A stretch of 19,371 nucleotides of DNA, from assembly GCA_023140035.1 (NCBI GenBank), contig JAGLML010000006.1:1-19371 (forward strand). The letters run 5' to 3'. Shown in pieces: positions 1 to 7,803 of this stretch. Each line of letters begins with the position of its first letter. The stretch's first letter is position 1. The stretch is from Thermoplasmatales archaeon (GTDB taxonomy: Archaea > Thermoplasmatota > E2 > DHVEG-1). A program made the translations under genes and the position numbers. The notes beneath the pieces are model-generated. The model was given only the letters and a program-made list of their open reading frames with translations. It was not told the origin of the DNA and did not search any database.

Positions 1-156
1 TCCATAAACCAATTGGTCTATTTTTATAATATTTCATAGTTGATTAATATTTTATATCATAAATGAGATATATAGCTTTTATGCGAAAAATGCATTCTTT
101 TTACACTGATTTTATTTCAACTTAATAAAAAATCTGCTAGATATGACATTGATATC

Positions 157-190
157 TTTATAAACTTGTAGTTGATTGATTTCATGGGGA
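157..190 (+). promoter_or_regulatory. TATA-like box and Shine-Dalgarno ahead of the 197 gene
   Basis: A TTTATAAA element lies at 157-164 and a GGGGA Shine-Dalgarno at 186-190, seven bases before the ATG at 197. An archaeal start site about 26 nt past the TATA centre would fall near 184-187. That gives a leader of about 10 nt and excludes the in-frame TTG at 176 as start codon. Positions 1-156 show no gene. Confidence 0.45.
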
Positions 191-196
191 GATAGG

Positions 197-601
197 ATGC
201 AAATATTTATTGAAAATAGACCAAAATTTACAATGAATGTAATAGTTATTGCCCTCTCAATTATCCAAGGGATTATGTTAATATTAACTACCCTTCTTGA
301 AGATTTAAACTACCTTGATCAAGTAAGCATGTTCTTTCGAACTGGAATTCCGAATCCATCAGTCTGTGGGCCATTATTTTTAATCTGGACCTTTGTATGT
401 ATTTTCTATATAATAAAAAAAGTCGAATCACCAAAACTTTCAACAATCGTTGCTGTAGCCTTAGTATATTTTGGAACAATAAATACAATTGCTTTTAATG
501 AATTTGGATTCAACTGGCCAAACTCAGTCCACATGTTCCAAGCATACATTGGCTACGGATATTTCATTGAATCAATTATTTCAAAATATAAAATGTGGTG
601 A
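197..601 (+). CDS. Small polytopic membrane protein, unknown function
   Basis: The 134-residue product has about three hydrophobic helices, near residues 10-32, 55-75 and 82-102. The last third is rich in aromatic residues. I recognise no family motif. ATG 197 is preferred over the upstream in-frame TTG at 176 because a GGGGA ribosome site sits seven bases before it and the predicted transcript starts after 176. The next gene begins 7 nt after the stop, and its Shine-Dalgarno overlaps this stop codon, so the two are probably co-transcribed and translationally coupled. Both products are membrane associated, so they may act together. Function is unknown. Confidence 0.65.
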   Translation: MQIFIENRPKFTMNVIVIALSIIQGIMLILTTLLEDLNYLDQVSMFFRTGIPNPSVCGPLFLIWTFVCIFYIIKKVESPKLSTIVAVALVYFGTINTIAFNEFGFNWPNSVHMFQAYIGYGYFIESIISKYKMW

Positions 602-608
602 TGATACA

Positions 609-974
609 ATGGAAAAAGAAACAAAGAACAATATCAAAATAATTTTGCTTTTACTCGTTGTTTTTATCATTTTGTATACTTTGCATATTACATTTGGCGA
701 TAGATTTGAGAACCAATACCAATCTTCAAATCATATTGAGGATGCATCAATTATTTTTCAAACAGATTATGAAAATAAAATACTGACTGTTGAAAATATA
801 TATCCAGAAGATATTAATTATTACTGGTCTGAAGTAGAAATTGTAAATGGTTCTGCGACTTTTGATCAATACGGAATAATCAAAATTGGACATACACTTA
901 GTAATTGCACGGGGTTTTTAGAGTTAGAATGGAAACAAACCGGAATTAAAATCTGGGATGCAGATTTTAGATAA
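609..974 (+). CDS. Single-pass membrane protein with pilin-like beta domain
   Basis: The 121-residue protein has a short charged N-terminus, one membrane helix (about residues 8-27) and a polar domain of about 90 residues that probably lies outside the cell. The tail has a pattern of a hydrophobic beta strand, then a GHTLSNC turn, then a CTGFLELEWK strand. This resembles the C-terminal beta region of archaeal type IV pilin-like (DUF1628-type) proteins. That likeness is from memory of the family and is only moderate; no class III signal peptidase site is obvious. The ATG at 609 is chosen over an upstream in-frame ATG at 489 because the latter would overlap the preceding gene out of frame, and GGTGATG at 597-603 is a good ribosome site for 609. 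The stop lies 16 nt from the end of the convergent gene at 991. Confidence 0.6.
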   Translation: MEKETKNNIKIILLLLVVFIILYTLHITFGDRFENQYQSSNHIEDASIIFQTDYENKILTVENIYPEDINYYWSEVEIVNGSATFDQYGIIKIGHTLSNCTGFLELEWKQTGIKIWDADFR

Positions 975-990
975 AGTCTCAATTTATCGA

Positions 991-2256
991 CTATATCGTT
1001 TCAATAAAAACTGGGCTTTCAGAGATAACAATATCTGCAGAATTTAAAACGGTCTCAGATCCAGAAACATCAGTCATCTTTACTTGACCAGTAATCTCTT
1101 CTGGAATACTACCATTGCCCCAAAGAACATAGACAACATTATTTTCCAATGTGAACTTGTATTGATCATCATCAAGTTTTTCAACACTATCAAAATAATC
1201 AATTTTGTCAACAATAGTCTGAAGCGCATTATATGTATTCTCTTTACCCGGTTCAGATTTTGAAGAAGACTTCATTATACCAGGATGAAAGATCTTTTCA
1301 GCACCACTAGCAAAAGCCTGAACAAAATTTGTAATTAAAGAATCTGACATATCTGTCTCTAAGTATTCATCTTTTTCTTGGTTCATAGATCCAAGTTCAA
1401 CCTCAGTAATCCAAAACGGTTTATCAATTCCTTGCTCATCCAGAAACTGTTTGTATTCAGGTCCATTAATCGCTTCAGAATCACTATTGATACTATGGAT
1501 ATTACCAATATCAAAATAGCTACTGCCACCAAGGTCAAATACTTCACCCCAAAATTCAGTATTCTCTTCCATTACACCGGCCATTCCACCTTTCACAACC
1601 TTTGCGCTACTATCAGCGTTTTTTATGCTTTGATATGTAGCATTTAAAATATCAAAATAATCCTCTGCAGGACCAATAAAGAAAACCAACCAATCCTCTT
1701 GCATAGATGGCTCATTAGAAACCTCCCAATATTTAATCGACACAACTAAACCAGGCATATCATCAACACCATCACCATCATAACGCTCAACTAATTTAGT
1801 AGTAAAATTTTGATATGAATCCATATCACAAGGTTTCTGACGGTATTCCCCAAGCTCATAAAAAATCCATAATTTTGAAGAAGAATTTTCCGAATGACAC
1901 TTACTTTGATCCCAATCAGCAAAAGGCCAAATTGTAGGTATAATATTTACACCATACTTCTGGGAATTCTTTACCTCTTCATCACAGCCATCCCAATCAA
2001 AAACACCAGAACTTGTTTCTATCTCACCCCAAATAAAAGGACCAGGGTGAGGTCGCTGCCAAAATATACCTAAATCAGTCATATCTTGAAAATCATCAGG
2101 ATGCATAAAGCCAAACCTTGAATTCAATGTATTACTGTCATATTCAATCAAAACACTACCATTATCATTGTCTTTAGTTACCTCTTCTGTACATCCACAT
2201 AAAACACTAAATAATAATAGAAAGGAAATTACGAAAGATAAAAACATTTTTTTCAT
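991..2256 (-). CDS. Lipoprotein, clan GH-A glycoside hydrolase-like
   Basis: The 421-residue protein starts with a lysine-led hydrophobic signal ending in a lipobox, Leu19-Cys-Gly-Cys22, followed by TEE, so it is probably a lipid-anchored surface protein. The mature part looks like a TIM-barrel glycosidase. It has a tryptophan-rich start, a YWEVSNEP segment with Glu182 as likely acid/base, and a WITEVELG segment with Glu285 as likely nucleophile, the usual clan GH-A pair on strands 4 and 7. A GDGVDD loop before the acid/base segment looks like a metal- or carbohydrate-proximal loop seen in such enzymes. The substrate cannot be told. The ATG at 2256 has GGAG at 2264-2267 upstream. The gene is convergent with the small membrane pair. 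Similar non-catalytic barrel proteins exist, so activity is inferred. Confidence 0.75.
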   Translation of the reverse strand: MKKMFLSFVISFLLLFSVLCGCTEEVTKDNDNGSVLIEYDSNTLNSRFGFMHPDDFQDMTDLGIFWQRPHPGPFIWGEIETSSGVFDWDGCDEEVKNSQKYGVNIIPTIWPFADWDQSKCHSENSSSKLWIFYELGEYRQKPCDMDSYQNFTTKLVERYDGDGVDDMPGLVVSIKYWEVSNEPSMQEDWLVFFIGPAEDYFDILNATYQSIKNADSSAKVVKGGMAGVMEENTEFWGEVFDLGGSSYFDIGNIHSINSDSEAINGPEYKQFLDEQGIDKPFWITEVELGSMNQEKDEYLETDMSDSLITNFVQAFASGAEKIFHPGIMKSSSKSEPGKENTYNALQTIVDKIDYFDSVEKLDDDQYKFTLENNVVYVLWGNGSIPEEITGQVKMTDVSGSETVLNSADIVISESPVFIETI

Positions 2257-2305
2257 ATCTTATCTCCTCGCCTATATGAATATTTTAACATTTAATAAAA
2301 CAATC

Positions 2306-2354
2306 AGTCTAAAATCATTGGATATATATGACTCTTAGCCTCTAATCACTGTAT
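2306..2354 (+). repeat. Degenerate direct repeat pair, left of the methyltransferase gene
   Basis: Two related units stand in the gap before the 2428 gene. One is AGTCTAAAATCATTG at 2306-2320. The other, at 2331-2354, contains CTTAGCCTCTAATCACTGTA. Their AATCAYTG cores begin at 2313 and 2344, 31 nt apart. The second unit matches 3101-3124 at 22 of 24 positions. Function is unknown. Confidence 0.6.
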
Positions 2355-2427
2355 ATTGAAGGGATAGAGAATATTTTGAAAAACTACAAATAAAGTTTAA
2401 CTAAGAAACCTTACATATGGATACAAA

Positions 2428-3072
2428 ATGATACTTGAAATATTCCTAATTATTATAATTGGATTATTTGTTTCATACTTTATTTTTCTGAGGATAATTC
2501 GGAAGCTTATTCTTTCCCCTGCACCAGCATTCATCGGTCGAATTCTAGATAGTGACCTTAGAAGAAAAATGCAATCACCTGAGAAAGTGATTCAGCGCAG
2601 TGGTATACAAAAAGGAATGCAAGTATTGGAAGTCGGCTGTGGAAGCGGGGCAATTACCACTTTTGTTGCACGAGCTGTTGGAAACAAAGGAAATGTCTAT
2701 GCCCTTGATATTCAACCAGAAATGCTACAGCAGTTAGAAAATAAACTCTCTCAACCAGAAAACAAGGATATCATCAATATTAAACTGATAGAAAGTAGTG
2801 CCTATGATTTACCATTTGATGACAACTCTCTCGACCTTGTCTTTATGGTAACGGTATTTGGGGAGATCCCTGATCATAATAAGGCATTACAAGAAATAAA
2901 GAGAGTGTTAAAACCCGGTGGAATTCTTGCGATAACGGAGATGTTTCTTGACCCTGACTATCTGTTAAAATCTACGGTTACGAAAAAAGGAGGAAAGGCA
3001 GGACTTATACTCGATGAAATATCAGGAAGTTTTTGGGATTATACTATTAGATTTAAAAACAATGCGTCATAA
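2428..3072 (+). CDS. Membrane-anchored class I SAM-dependent methyltransferase
   Basis: The 214-residue protein begins with a membrane helix (about residues 2-24) followed by a Rossmann-fold methyltransferase domain. Motif I is VLEVGCGSG at residues 66-74. The acidic residue that binds the SAM ribose is Asp94 in ALDIQPEM, and a FDDNSLDLVFM motif and an LKPGG loop follow. This is the UbiE/COQ5-like layout. The helix suggests a lipid or membrane substrate, but the substrate is unknown. The C-terminus ends in a short beta strand, so the protein looks complete. TTTAAC near 2396-2401 lies about 28 nt before the ATG, so the message may be leaderless; no Shine-Dalgarno is evident. Degenerate repeats flank the gene on both sides. 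Confidence 0.85.
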   Translation: MILEIFLIIIIGLFVSYFIFLRIIRKLILSPAPAFIGRILDSDLRRKMQSPEKVIQRSGIQKGMQVLEVGCGSGAITTFVARAVGNKGNVYALDIQPEMLQQLENKLSQPENKDIINIKLIESSAYDLPFDDNSLDLVFMVTVFGEIPDHNKALQEIKRVLKPGGILAITEMFLDPDYLLKSTVTKKGGKAGLILDEISGSFWDYTIRFKNNAS

Positions 3073-3075
3073 AAA

Positions 3076-3185
3076 GACTCTAATCATAAAAGATAATGCT
3101 AGTCTTAACCTCTAATCACTGTATCCCTAAACGAGTCTTAGTCCTCAATCATTGAACATATTAGAGGTTCAAACTCTAATCATTG
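3076..3185 (+). repeat. Degenerate tandem repeats, period about 32 nt, right of the methyltransferase gene
   Basis: Four units follow the methyltransferase stop. Their AATCA cores begin at 3082, 3114, 3147 and 3178, giving spacings of 32, 33 and 31 nt. The best-kept parts are AGTCTTA, then about 2-4 nt, then CTCTAATCAYTGTAT. The last unit carries a hairpin: TTAGAG at 3161-3166 and CTCTAA at 3174-3179 around a 7-nt loop. The units are too diverged and too close together for a CRISPR array. Confidence 0.6.
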
Positions 3186-3229
3186 CAAAAATAGAAAACC
3201 AAGTGGTTATTTAGATGGAGATTACAATT

Positions 3230-3448
3230 CTAAATTTTAATCTCAATTTGCTTATCTATTTTTTTCTTTACTTCATTAATATTTTCTAGAGGGCTATTTA
3301 ATAATCTTTTTTTCATCCTACTTATTGCTTCTCCTGATAAAATATCTTCACGTATCATTCTTTGCTCTTTTTCTACCGCCCTTAACCGCTCTTCTAACTC
3401 TCCAATCTCCTTTCTTAACCGTATTATAAGCTTCTCATCCTCATCCAT
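3230..3448 (-). CDS. Small coiled-coil protein, unknown function
   Basis: The 72-residue product is highly charged and almost wholly predicted helix. Leu/Ile/Val recur in a heptad-like pattern from about residue 6 to 40 (for example LRKEIGELEERLRAVEKE), then a basic stretch KKRLL and a second short helix rich in Lys and Ile. It contains no Cys or metal motif. The composition (frequent Glu, Lys and Arg in an AT-rich genome) and the reading frame argue for a real gene rather than chance. There is no clear Shine-Dalgarno; a CTTAAAC element upstream would fit a nearly leaderless transcript. It sits between two patches of degenerate repeats and upstream of tRNA-Pro on the same strand. No function can be assigned. 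Confidence 0.5.
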   Translation of the reverse strand: MDEDEKLIIRLRKEIGELEERLRAVEKEQRMIREDILSGEAISRMKKRLLNSPLENINEVKKKIDKQIEIKI

Positions 3449-3529
3449 GTAACTTGTATCAATAATGTAGTTTAAGTGTCTTCCGTGCCGTCACACCAAT
3501 AGGAATCACTGCCAGGATATTAACTATTT

Positions 3530-3560
3530 TTAGAGGCTGTTGACTCTAATCATTGTATCC
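3530..3560 (+). repeat. Further copy of the intergenic repeat, with hairpin
   Basis: CTCTAATCATTGTATCC at 3544-3560 matches 3110-3126 at 16 of 17 positions. TTAGAG at 3530-3535 pairs with CTCTAA at 3544-3549 around an 8-nt loop, the same stem as at 3161-3179. The stem sequence is therefore kept in two separate copies. Confidence 0.55.
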
Positions 3561-3654
3561 TTATGACTGGCTTAAACGACTTTTAAAATCCAGATAAATC
3601 AAAACAAGGAGCAAAAACCTCTGTTTCACATGGAAACTCTCCGAGAACAGAGTA

Positions 3655-3727
3655 TGGGCCCGCCGAGATTTGAACTCGGGTTACCAGCACCCCAAGCTGG
3701 AGGGATGCCAAGCTACCCCACGGGCCC
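3655..3727 (-). tRNA. tRNA-Pro (anticodon GGG)
   Basis: On the minus strand the 73-nt sequence folds into a full cloverleaf. The acceptor stem is GGGCCCG with CGGGCCC, all seven pairs matched. The anticodon stem is CCAGC with GCTGG around loop TTGGGGT, giving anticodon GGG for proline codons CCC and CCU. The T stem is CCGAG with CTCGG around TTCAAAT, and the discriminator base is A. The next three bases are not CCA, so CCA must be added after transcription. No intron is present. Confidence 0.95.
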
Positions 3728-3814
3728 AAAGATAGGCCTATACATCTAATTTTTATTGAAAAACTTATTTGTAGATTTCGGAAAGATTTAATATTGTATT
3801 TTGGATGAGTTTTC

Positions 3815-4126
3815 ATGGATGCGACCGATCTATTAGGTTTGACGGCAGGGGCCATAACATCTTTAGGTTTCATGCCCCAATTGATTCGAGGTTATAGAAC
3901 CAAGAAACTTGATGATGTATCGTATTATATGCCATTGATATTAGCATTTGGTATGTCGTTGTGGTTGCTCTATGGCATTGTTGTAGAAAAGTTACCCATA
4001 ATTGTTGCAAACGGTTTTGGAATCAGCTCCTGTTTCATTCTCATAATTATGAAAAGGATATACTCTTCTGCAGTTTCCATGACACCAAATGCACATGAAG
4101 AAGAACCGTCTAGTGAGGAAAAATGA
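3815..4126 (+). CDS. SemiSWEET-type sugar transporter (MtN3/saliva family)
   Basis: The 103-residue protein has three membrane helices (about residues 5-25, 38-57 and 62-82) and a charged C-terminal tail. The first helix ends in FMPQ, with Pro21-Gln22 forming the PQ-loop mark of the family. It continues with QLIRGYRTKKLDDVSYYMP, the usual loop into helix 2. Length and layout fit a bacterial/archaeal SemiSWEET half-transporter that works as a dimer in the membrane. The substrate (sugar or other small solute) is not predictable. The ATG at 3815 follows a weak GGATGAG ribosome site. Its stop overlaps the start of the UbiA gene by 4 nt (ATGA), so the two are translationally coupled, an unusual partner for a sugar carrier. 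Confidence 0.88.
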   Translation: MDATDLLGLTAGAITSLGFMPQLIRGYRTKKLDDVSYYMPLILAFGMSLWLLYGIVVEKLPIIVANGFGISSCFILIIMKRIYSSAVSMTPNAHEEEPSSEEK

Positions 4127-5118
4127 AAGATAACCTTCCCAAAAGACCACTCAGCTTCCTTTTTTCTTGGCGCCCTTTTCCAATTTATGAATTGGTAAGC
4201 TATGTACTCATGTTTGCTAGTGTACCAATGTTGGCATATGGGTTACATACATATGATTGGGAGATTATAAAAACAATTATTTTAACGATATTGGCTCTCT
4301 ACTCTGGTTTCCTTGCAGCACTTATATGGAATGATATTACAGATATTGACATCGATGCTGTTGTTCACCCAGATCGGCCACTACCTGGAGGTAGGGTAAG
4401 CTCAAAAAAATTCTTTGTGGTGGCACTGATATTCTCGGCTATGACGTTTACGTTTGCAATTCTCGTTAGCATATGGTGCCTCATATTAGTTGGGGCAGCA
4501 GCATTATTTGTGACATTTCATAATAAATACCTGAAAAAAATTGTAAAGATGCCTGCATACTCTGAAATCTTCACTCCTTTACAGTGGGTTGTCGTTGCGA
4601 TATTTGGATTCCTTGCAATATGGACTGTACTCCCGCAAACTGCAGATTTTACTTTCACACTGCCGCTATTTGGAACTATTTCAACAAGTGGTTCAGAAAT
4701 TCAAAATATGATCCTTCTTGTTCTTTTTACATACTTGGCAGATAACGCTCATGATTTACCAGAAGGAATACATGATGCAGAAGGAGACCGTAAACTAGGA
4801 GTAAAAACATACGCTACATCTTTTGGAGAAAAAACTGCAGCAAAAATCTCCTTCTCCATGTTTGTATTTTCAGGTGTATTGGGTGTATTACTATACATTA
4901 GAACACTACTTTCTCCCATATTCTTGGTACTATTTCTAATAGTATGGATAATCACACTTCCTTGGTTTTATAAACTCTTAAAATTGGAGAGAGAAAATCT
5001 GGCGGAGTTGGGAAGAATTGTTGGGAGAAAAGGCTACGACTATCTTCTTATGGTTTATAATCTAGTATTCTTAGATGTATTATTACAAGTTATCAATTAT
5101 CATTTTAAAATAGTTTGA
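4123..5118 (+). CDS. UbiA-family membrane prenyltransferase (copy 1)
   Basis: The 331-residue integral membrane protein has about eight to nine hydrophobic helices. The first aspartate-rich motif is NDITDIDID at residues 70-78, followed by HPDRPLPGGRVS. The second is DAEGD at residues 218-222, followed by RKLGVKTYATSFG. These bind the Mg-diphosphate of a polyprenyl donor. The family attaches isoprenoid chains to aromatic rings, glycerol ethers (DGGGP synthase), tetrapyrroles or carotenoids. Which acceptor applies here cannot be told, although the nearby CrtC-like gene makes a carotenoid or quinone-like lipid possible. The ATG overlaps the SemiSWEET stop by 4 nt. The 229 nt between this stop and the convergent gene at 5348 hold no convincing gene. 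Confidence 0.9.
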   Translation: MKDNLPKRPLSFLFSWRPFPIYELVSYVLMFASVPMLAYGLHTYDWEIIKTIILTILALYSGFLAALIWNDITDIDIDAVVHPDRPLPGGRVSSKKFFVVALIFSAMTFTFAILVSIWCLILVGAAALFVTFHNKYLKKIVKMPAYSEIFTPLQWVVVAIFGFLAIWTVLPQTADFTFTLPLFGTISTSGSEIQNMILLVLFTYLADNAHDLPEGIHDAEGDRKLGVKTYATSFGEKTAAKISFSMFVFSGVLGVLLYIRTLLSPIFLVLFLIVWIITLPWFYKLLKLERENLAELGRIVGRKGYDYLLMVYNLVFLDVLLQVINYHFKIV

Positions 5119-5347
5119 GTTTTTGAAATGCGCCTGCACTATTGCAAGAGTATTTATCACGAGCATTCCATTCTTTTATGTCTTCTTGGATTATGTAAAA
5201 TTACAGTATACAATGCAATCATATCAGTTAAAATTAGAGGAAATTATTAAAATATATTTTGTCTAGAGAATCTGTGATAAAGGAATTAATCCAGCAATTC
5301 ATTTCATTCTAAAGGATCCACAAAACCCATGAGGGAAAATATCTTTA

Positions 5348-6265
5348 TTAGGTCAATAATTTAACCATTAATGCCATTTGTGTCCACATACGATTTTCAG
5401 CCTCATCAATAATCACAGATTGGTTTCCATGAGCCAATTCTTTTGTAACTTCCTCTCCATAATATATGGGCATACAATGCATGAAAATAGCATCTTTCTT
5501 GGCTTTATTCATAATATCTTGTGTTATTGCATAATCTTTTAAATCAGTCGTTATTCTTTGTCTTTCTTTTTCATACCAGAGCGATACCCATGTGTCCGTA
5601 GCTATTATGTCAGCGTTTTTTATGGCATCAATATCATCTGTTATAGTTACTTGTAGGTTTCTCTTTTCAGCTATCTTATTTGCCTGATCAACGAAATATT
5701 TTGATGGCCAATGTTTCTTGTGCGAAATAACGGTGACATTCATTCCGACAAGTGTACACCCTACGAGGTAGGAATGGGTTAGATTGTCGTCTCCATCTCC
5801 AATGAAAACAAAATTCAGCCCATATAATCGTCCTTTGTTTTCTTTAATAGTCATCAGATCAGCTAGTATCTGGCAGGGGTGTTCATCTATGTCTAGCCCG
5901 TTTATTACAGGTACAGTAGCATGTTTGGCAAGTTCATGTAAATCTTCTTTTTTTAACGGTCTATACATTATGATGTCGATGTATCTTGATAAAACCAAAG
6001 CAATATCTTCAACGGATTCTCTCTCGCCTATTTTGATATCGTCTTTGTTTAGAAATACTGCATGACCACCCAATAGGGTCATACCTACTTCAAAAGAAGC
6101 TCTGGTTCGTGTCGACGCTCTTTCGAATATCATAGCAAGTGTTTTACCCTTCAAATATTGAAACGTTTGACCATTTGCAGCATCTTGTTTTAATTTGATT
6201 CCTAGATCAATGATGTCTTCTATGTCATCTTTGACATCTAATATGGAGAGCACGTTTTTTTTCAT
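5348..6265 (-). CDS. argF: Ornithine carbamoyltransferase family protein with altered SMG loop
   Basis: The 305-residue protein matches ornithine carbamoyltransferase in length and motif order. Carbamoyl-phosphate binding residues are STRTR (51-55), Arg102 in MYRP, HPCQ (129-132) and Arg292 in DEAENR. HCMP at 263-266 carries the catalytic Cys264. The usual reaction makes citrulline from ornithine and carbamoyl phosphate in the cytosol. The ornithine-side loop, normally D-x-x-x-S-M-G, reads D224-T-W-V-S-L-W230, so Met and Gly are replaced. This may alter amine-substrate choice, so putrescine or another transcarbamylase remains possible. No other arginine genes are nearby. There is no Shine-Dalgarno, but TTTTAATA about 33 nt before the ATG suggests a nearly leaderless message. 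Confidence 0.88.
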   Translation of the reverse strand: MKKNVLSILDVKDDIEDIIDLGIKLKQDAANGQTFQYLKGKTLAMIFERASTRTRASFEVGMTLLGGHAVFLNKDDIKIGERESVEDIALVLSRYIDIIMYRPLKKEDLHELAKHATVPVINGLDIDEHPCQILADLMTIKENKGRLYGLNFVFIGDGDDNLTHSYLVGCTLVGMNVTVISHKKHWPSKYFVDQANKIAEKRNLQVTITDDIDAIKNADIIATDTWVSLWYEKERQRITTDLKDYAITQDIMNKAKKDAIFMHCMPIYYGEEVTKELAHGNQSVIIDEAENRMWTQMALMVKLLT

Positions 6266-6415
6266 AGGTCTTGATGGGCAAAAAGAGCCTATTGTATTAA
6301 AATCTTTAGTATTCTCTTCTGTCCACCTGGAAGATGCAATCTTAAAAAGTTATCTTCTCAGATAGAGATTAAAGCCGCGTAAACCGAGTTAGATGTACTA
6401 AAGTATTTCTGGCTT

Positions 6416-7744
6416 TTAGAATTTATTCGTGTGTATTTTTGAACCATCGATCCTCTCAATATGAAGTTTTATTTTCGGTGAAGGCGCTAATTGTAATTTT
6501 TTAGTTATTTTTTTTCTAAAGAAATGTGACTCGAAATCTATTGAAATACCAATGCCTTTTGGCGGTAGGAGAAAATCCACTTTCAATTTGTTATGTCCGA
6601 CGACTGGGATCTGCCGTTGTGGTTCAATTTTACAAATCCCAGAGAGCTTTATCGTTTCTTTACCATCAGCGTAATATCCTTCTACCATACCTGGACCTTC
6701 ACAAATGGCAAGTCCAATCCAATATGTTTTTGAATGGGGGAATCGTCTCACATATTCCCGGGGCTCGTTGATTATCTTGAAGGTCAGATGTAATTTTTCT
6801 TTTCCCTTCTTCGCAGTTATTTCAAGTTCTAAAGGATAATAAAAATCATACTCATCGGCGTATTTTGTTTTTTTATAATGAAAAGTGATATCACAGAACT
6901 CGGTGTATGTTTTTCCATCCTTGGAGAAGATCAAAGACCCTGTTGCTGGACCGTCCATTATCCAAAACATCATATTTCCATAGAATAAAGTCCATCCATT
7001 ATCAAACAATGCCCATATCCAGTCATAGCCAAATGGGTTGTTTTCGGTACTAAATGTTATAGAGGATGGGATACGTAGTGTATGATTACGAGTCCACCAG
7101 CCAAAAAGCTTTGCGTAGGTTGCTATGGTTTTTATCAGCCCGGACGTTTTTGATAGTGGGTTATCATACAAAAAATCTCCCCATACATGTTCAAAATATC
7201 CTGTCCCTTCAATTGTAAACGTTTCATTTTTTATCTTCATAGTTCCAGTGAGTTGATTTTTGGGGATGAATCCGTATCTAAAGAGGCCAAGGCCCAATGG
7301 GAGCCAGCCCTTGGTAATATCCTGGGCAATCCAATGTGGATATGATTCAGCGCGGTACTTGAAATCTATCTCAATATCGTTTTTAGGATCGTTAAAATGC
7401 ATTTCATAGTTAGGGAATGCTCCTTTCATAAATGAATTGCCATAGCTTACATTAAAGCTATCTTTGGCTGATTCTAATTTGACTGAATCACTGCGAGAAT
7501 AGTTTATAAAATGTTTATTGTTAACTTGATCAAAAAGTGTCATATTGTAAATAGAACCAATTTTTGGTTTTTCAAACCATTCGTTAAATGTTACTTTCAA
7601 GTTCCATTTCTTTTTGTTCTCGACTGATTTGAAGAACGCTTCAGCACACCACCACTCTATTAGAGTTGGAAAATGTTCTCTTTCATCATCATCTGTCCAA
7701 GGATTTAAAATGTCATTTCTATCTATCATTGTCCGACCTGTCAT
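6416..7744 (-). CDS. CrtC/AttH-family lipocalin-like protein (carotenoid 1,2-hydratase-like)
   Basis: The 442-residue protein has the marks of the CrtC/AttH fold, a tandem lipocalin-like beta barrel. These are an early EWWCAEAFF segment (Glu30-Trp-Trp) and the signature IEGTGYFEHVWG at about 178-189, where the usual text is GxGYxEHxWG. The family includes carotenoid 1,2-hydratase, which adds water to the psi end group of carotenoids, and AttH-like proteins of unknown activity. Tocopherol-cyclase-like proteins are distantly related. No signal peptide is seen. The start is uncertain: ATG 7744 or the in-frame ATG at 7729. A TATA-like box on the minus strand (positions 7754-7763) would place transcription start very near 7729. 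Divergence from a UbiA gene suggests an isoprenoid substrate. Exact activity is unproved. Confidence 0.75.
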   Translation of the reverse strand: MTGRTMIDRNDILNPWTDDDEREHFPTLIEWWCAEAFFKSVENKKKWNLKVTFNEWFEKPKIGSIYNMTLFDQVNNKHFINYSRSDSVKLESAKDSFNVSYGNSFMKGAFPNYEMHFNDPKNDIEIDFKYRAESYPHWIAQDITKGWLPLGLGLFRYGFIPKNQLTGTMKIKNETFTIEGTGYFEHVWGDFLYDNPLSKTSGLIKTIATYAKLFGWWTRNHTLRIPSSITFSTENNPFGYDWIWALFDNGWTLFYGNMMFWIMDGPATGSLIFSKDGKTYTEFCDITFHYKKTKYADEYDFYYPLELEITAKKGKEKLHLTFKIINEPREYVRRFPHSKTYWIGLAICEGPGMVEGYYADGKETIKLSGICKIEPQRQIPVVGHNKLKVDFLLPPKGIGISIDFESHFFRKKITKKLQLAPSPKIKLHIERIDGSKIHTNKF

Positions 7745-7784
7745 TTCATTGGACTATTAAATATTTTTAGAGATTTATAGCCGA

Positions 7785-7803
7785 CTGTACTATTGTAGTA
7801 CAG
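7785..7803. promoter_or_regulatory. Perfect 8-bp inverted repeat, possible operator
   Basis: CTGTACTA (7785-7792), a TTG spacer and TAGTACAG (7796-7803) form a perfect dyad. It lies about 20 nt upstream of the TATA-like box of the CrtC-like gene and in the divergent gap shared with the second UbiA gene. The half-site TAGTACA recurs alone at 7885-7891. A dimeric regulator could bind here; no regulator gene is in the window. Confidence 0.4.

Noticed and set aside
176..196. TTG start giving a 141-residue first protein
   Set aside because: The TATA position predicts transcription starting after 176, and the Shine-Dalgarno at 186-190 serves ATG 197.
489..608. ATG 489 as start of the second small membrane protein
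   Set aside because: It would overlap the first gene by over 110 nt out of frame. ATG 609 has a good ribosome site and begins right before the membrane helix.
3076..3185. CRISPR array
   Set aside because: The units are only 31-33 nt apart in total, leaving no room for spacers of normal length. They are diverged and no cas gene is present.
3583..3873. 96-codon minus-strand frame across the tRNA
   Set aside because: It runs through the whole tRNA-Pro gene and the start of the SemiSWEET gene, so it is not credible as coding.
5128..5250. 40-codon frame in the gap between UbiA copy 1 and the carbamoyltransferase gene
   Set aside because: It has no ribosome site, no recognisable composition and could easily arise by chance in this spacer.
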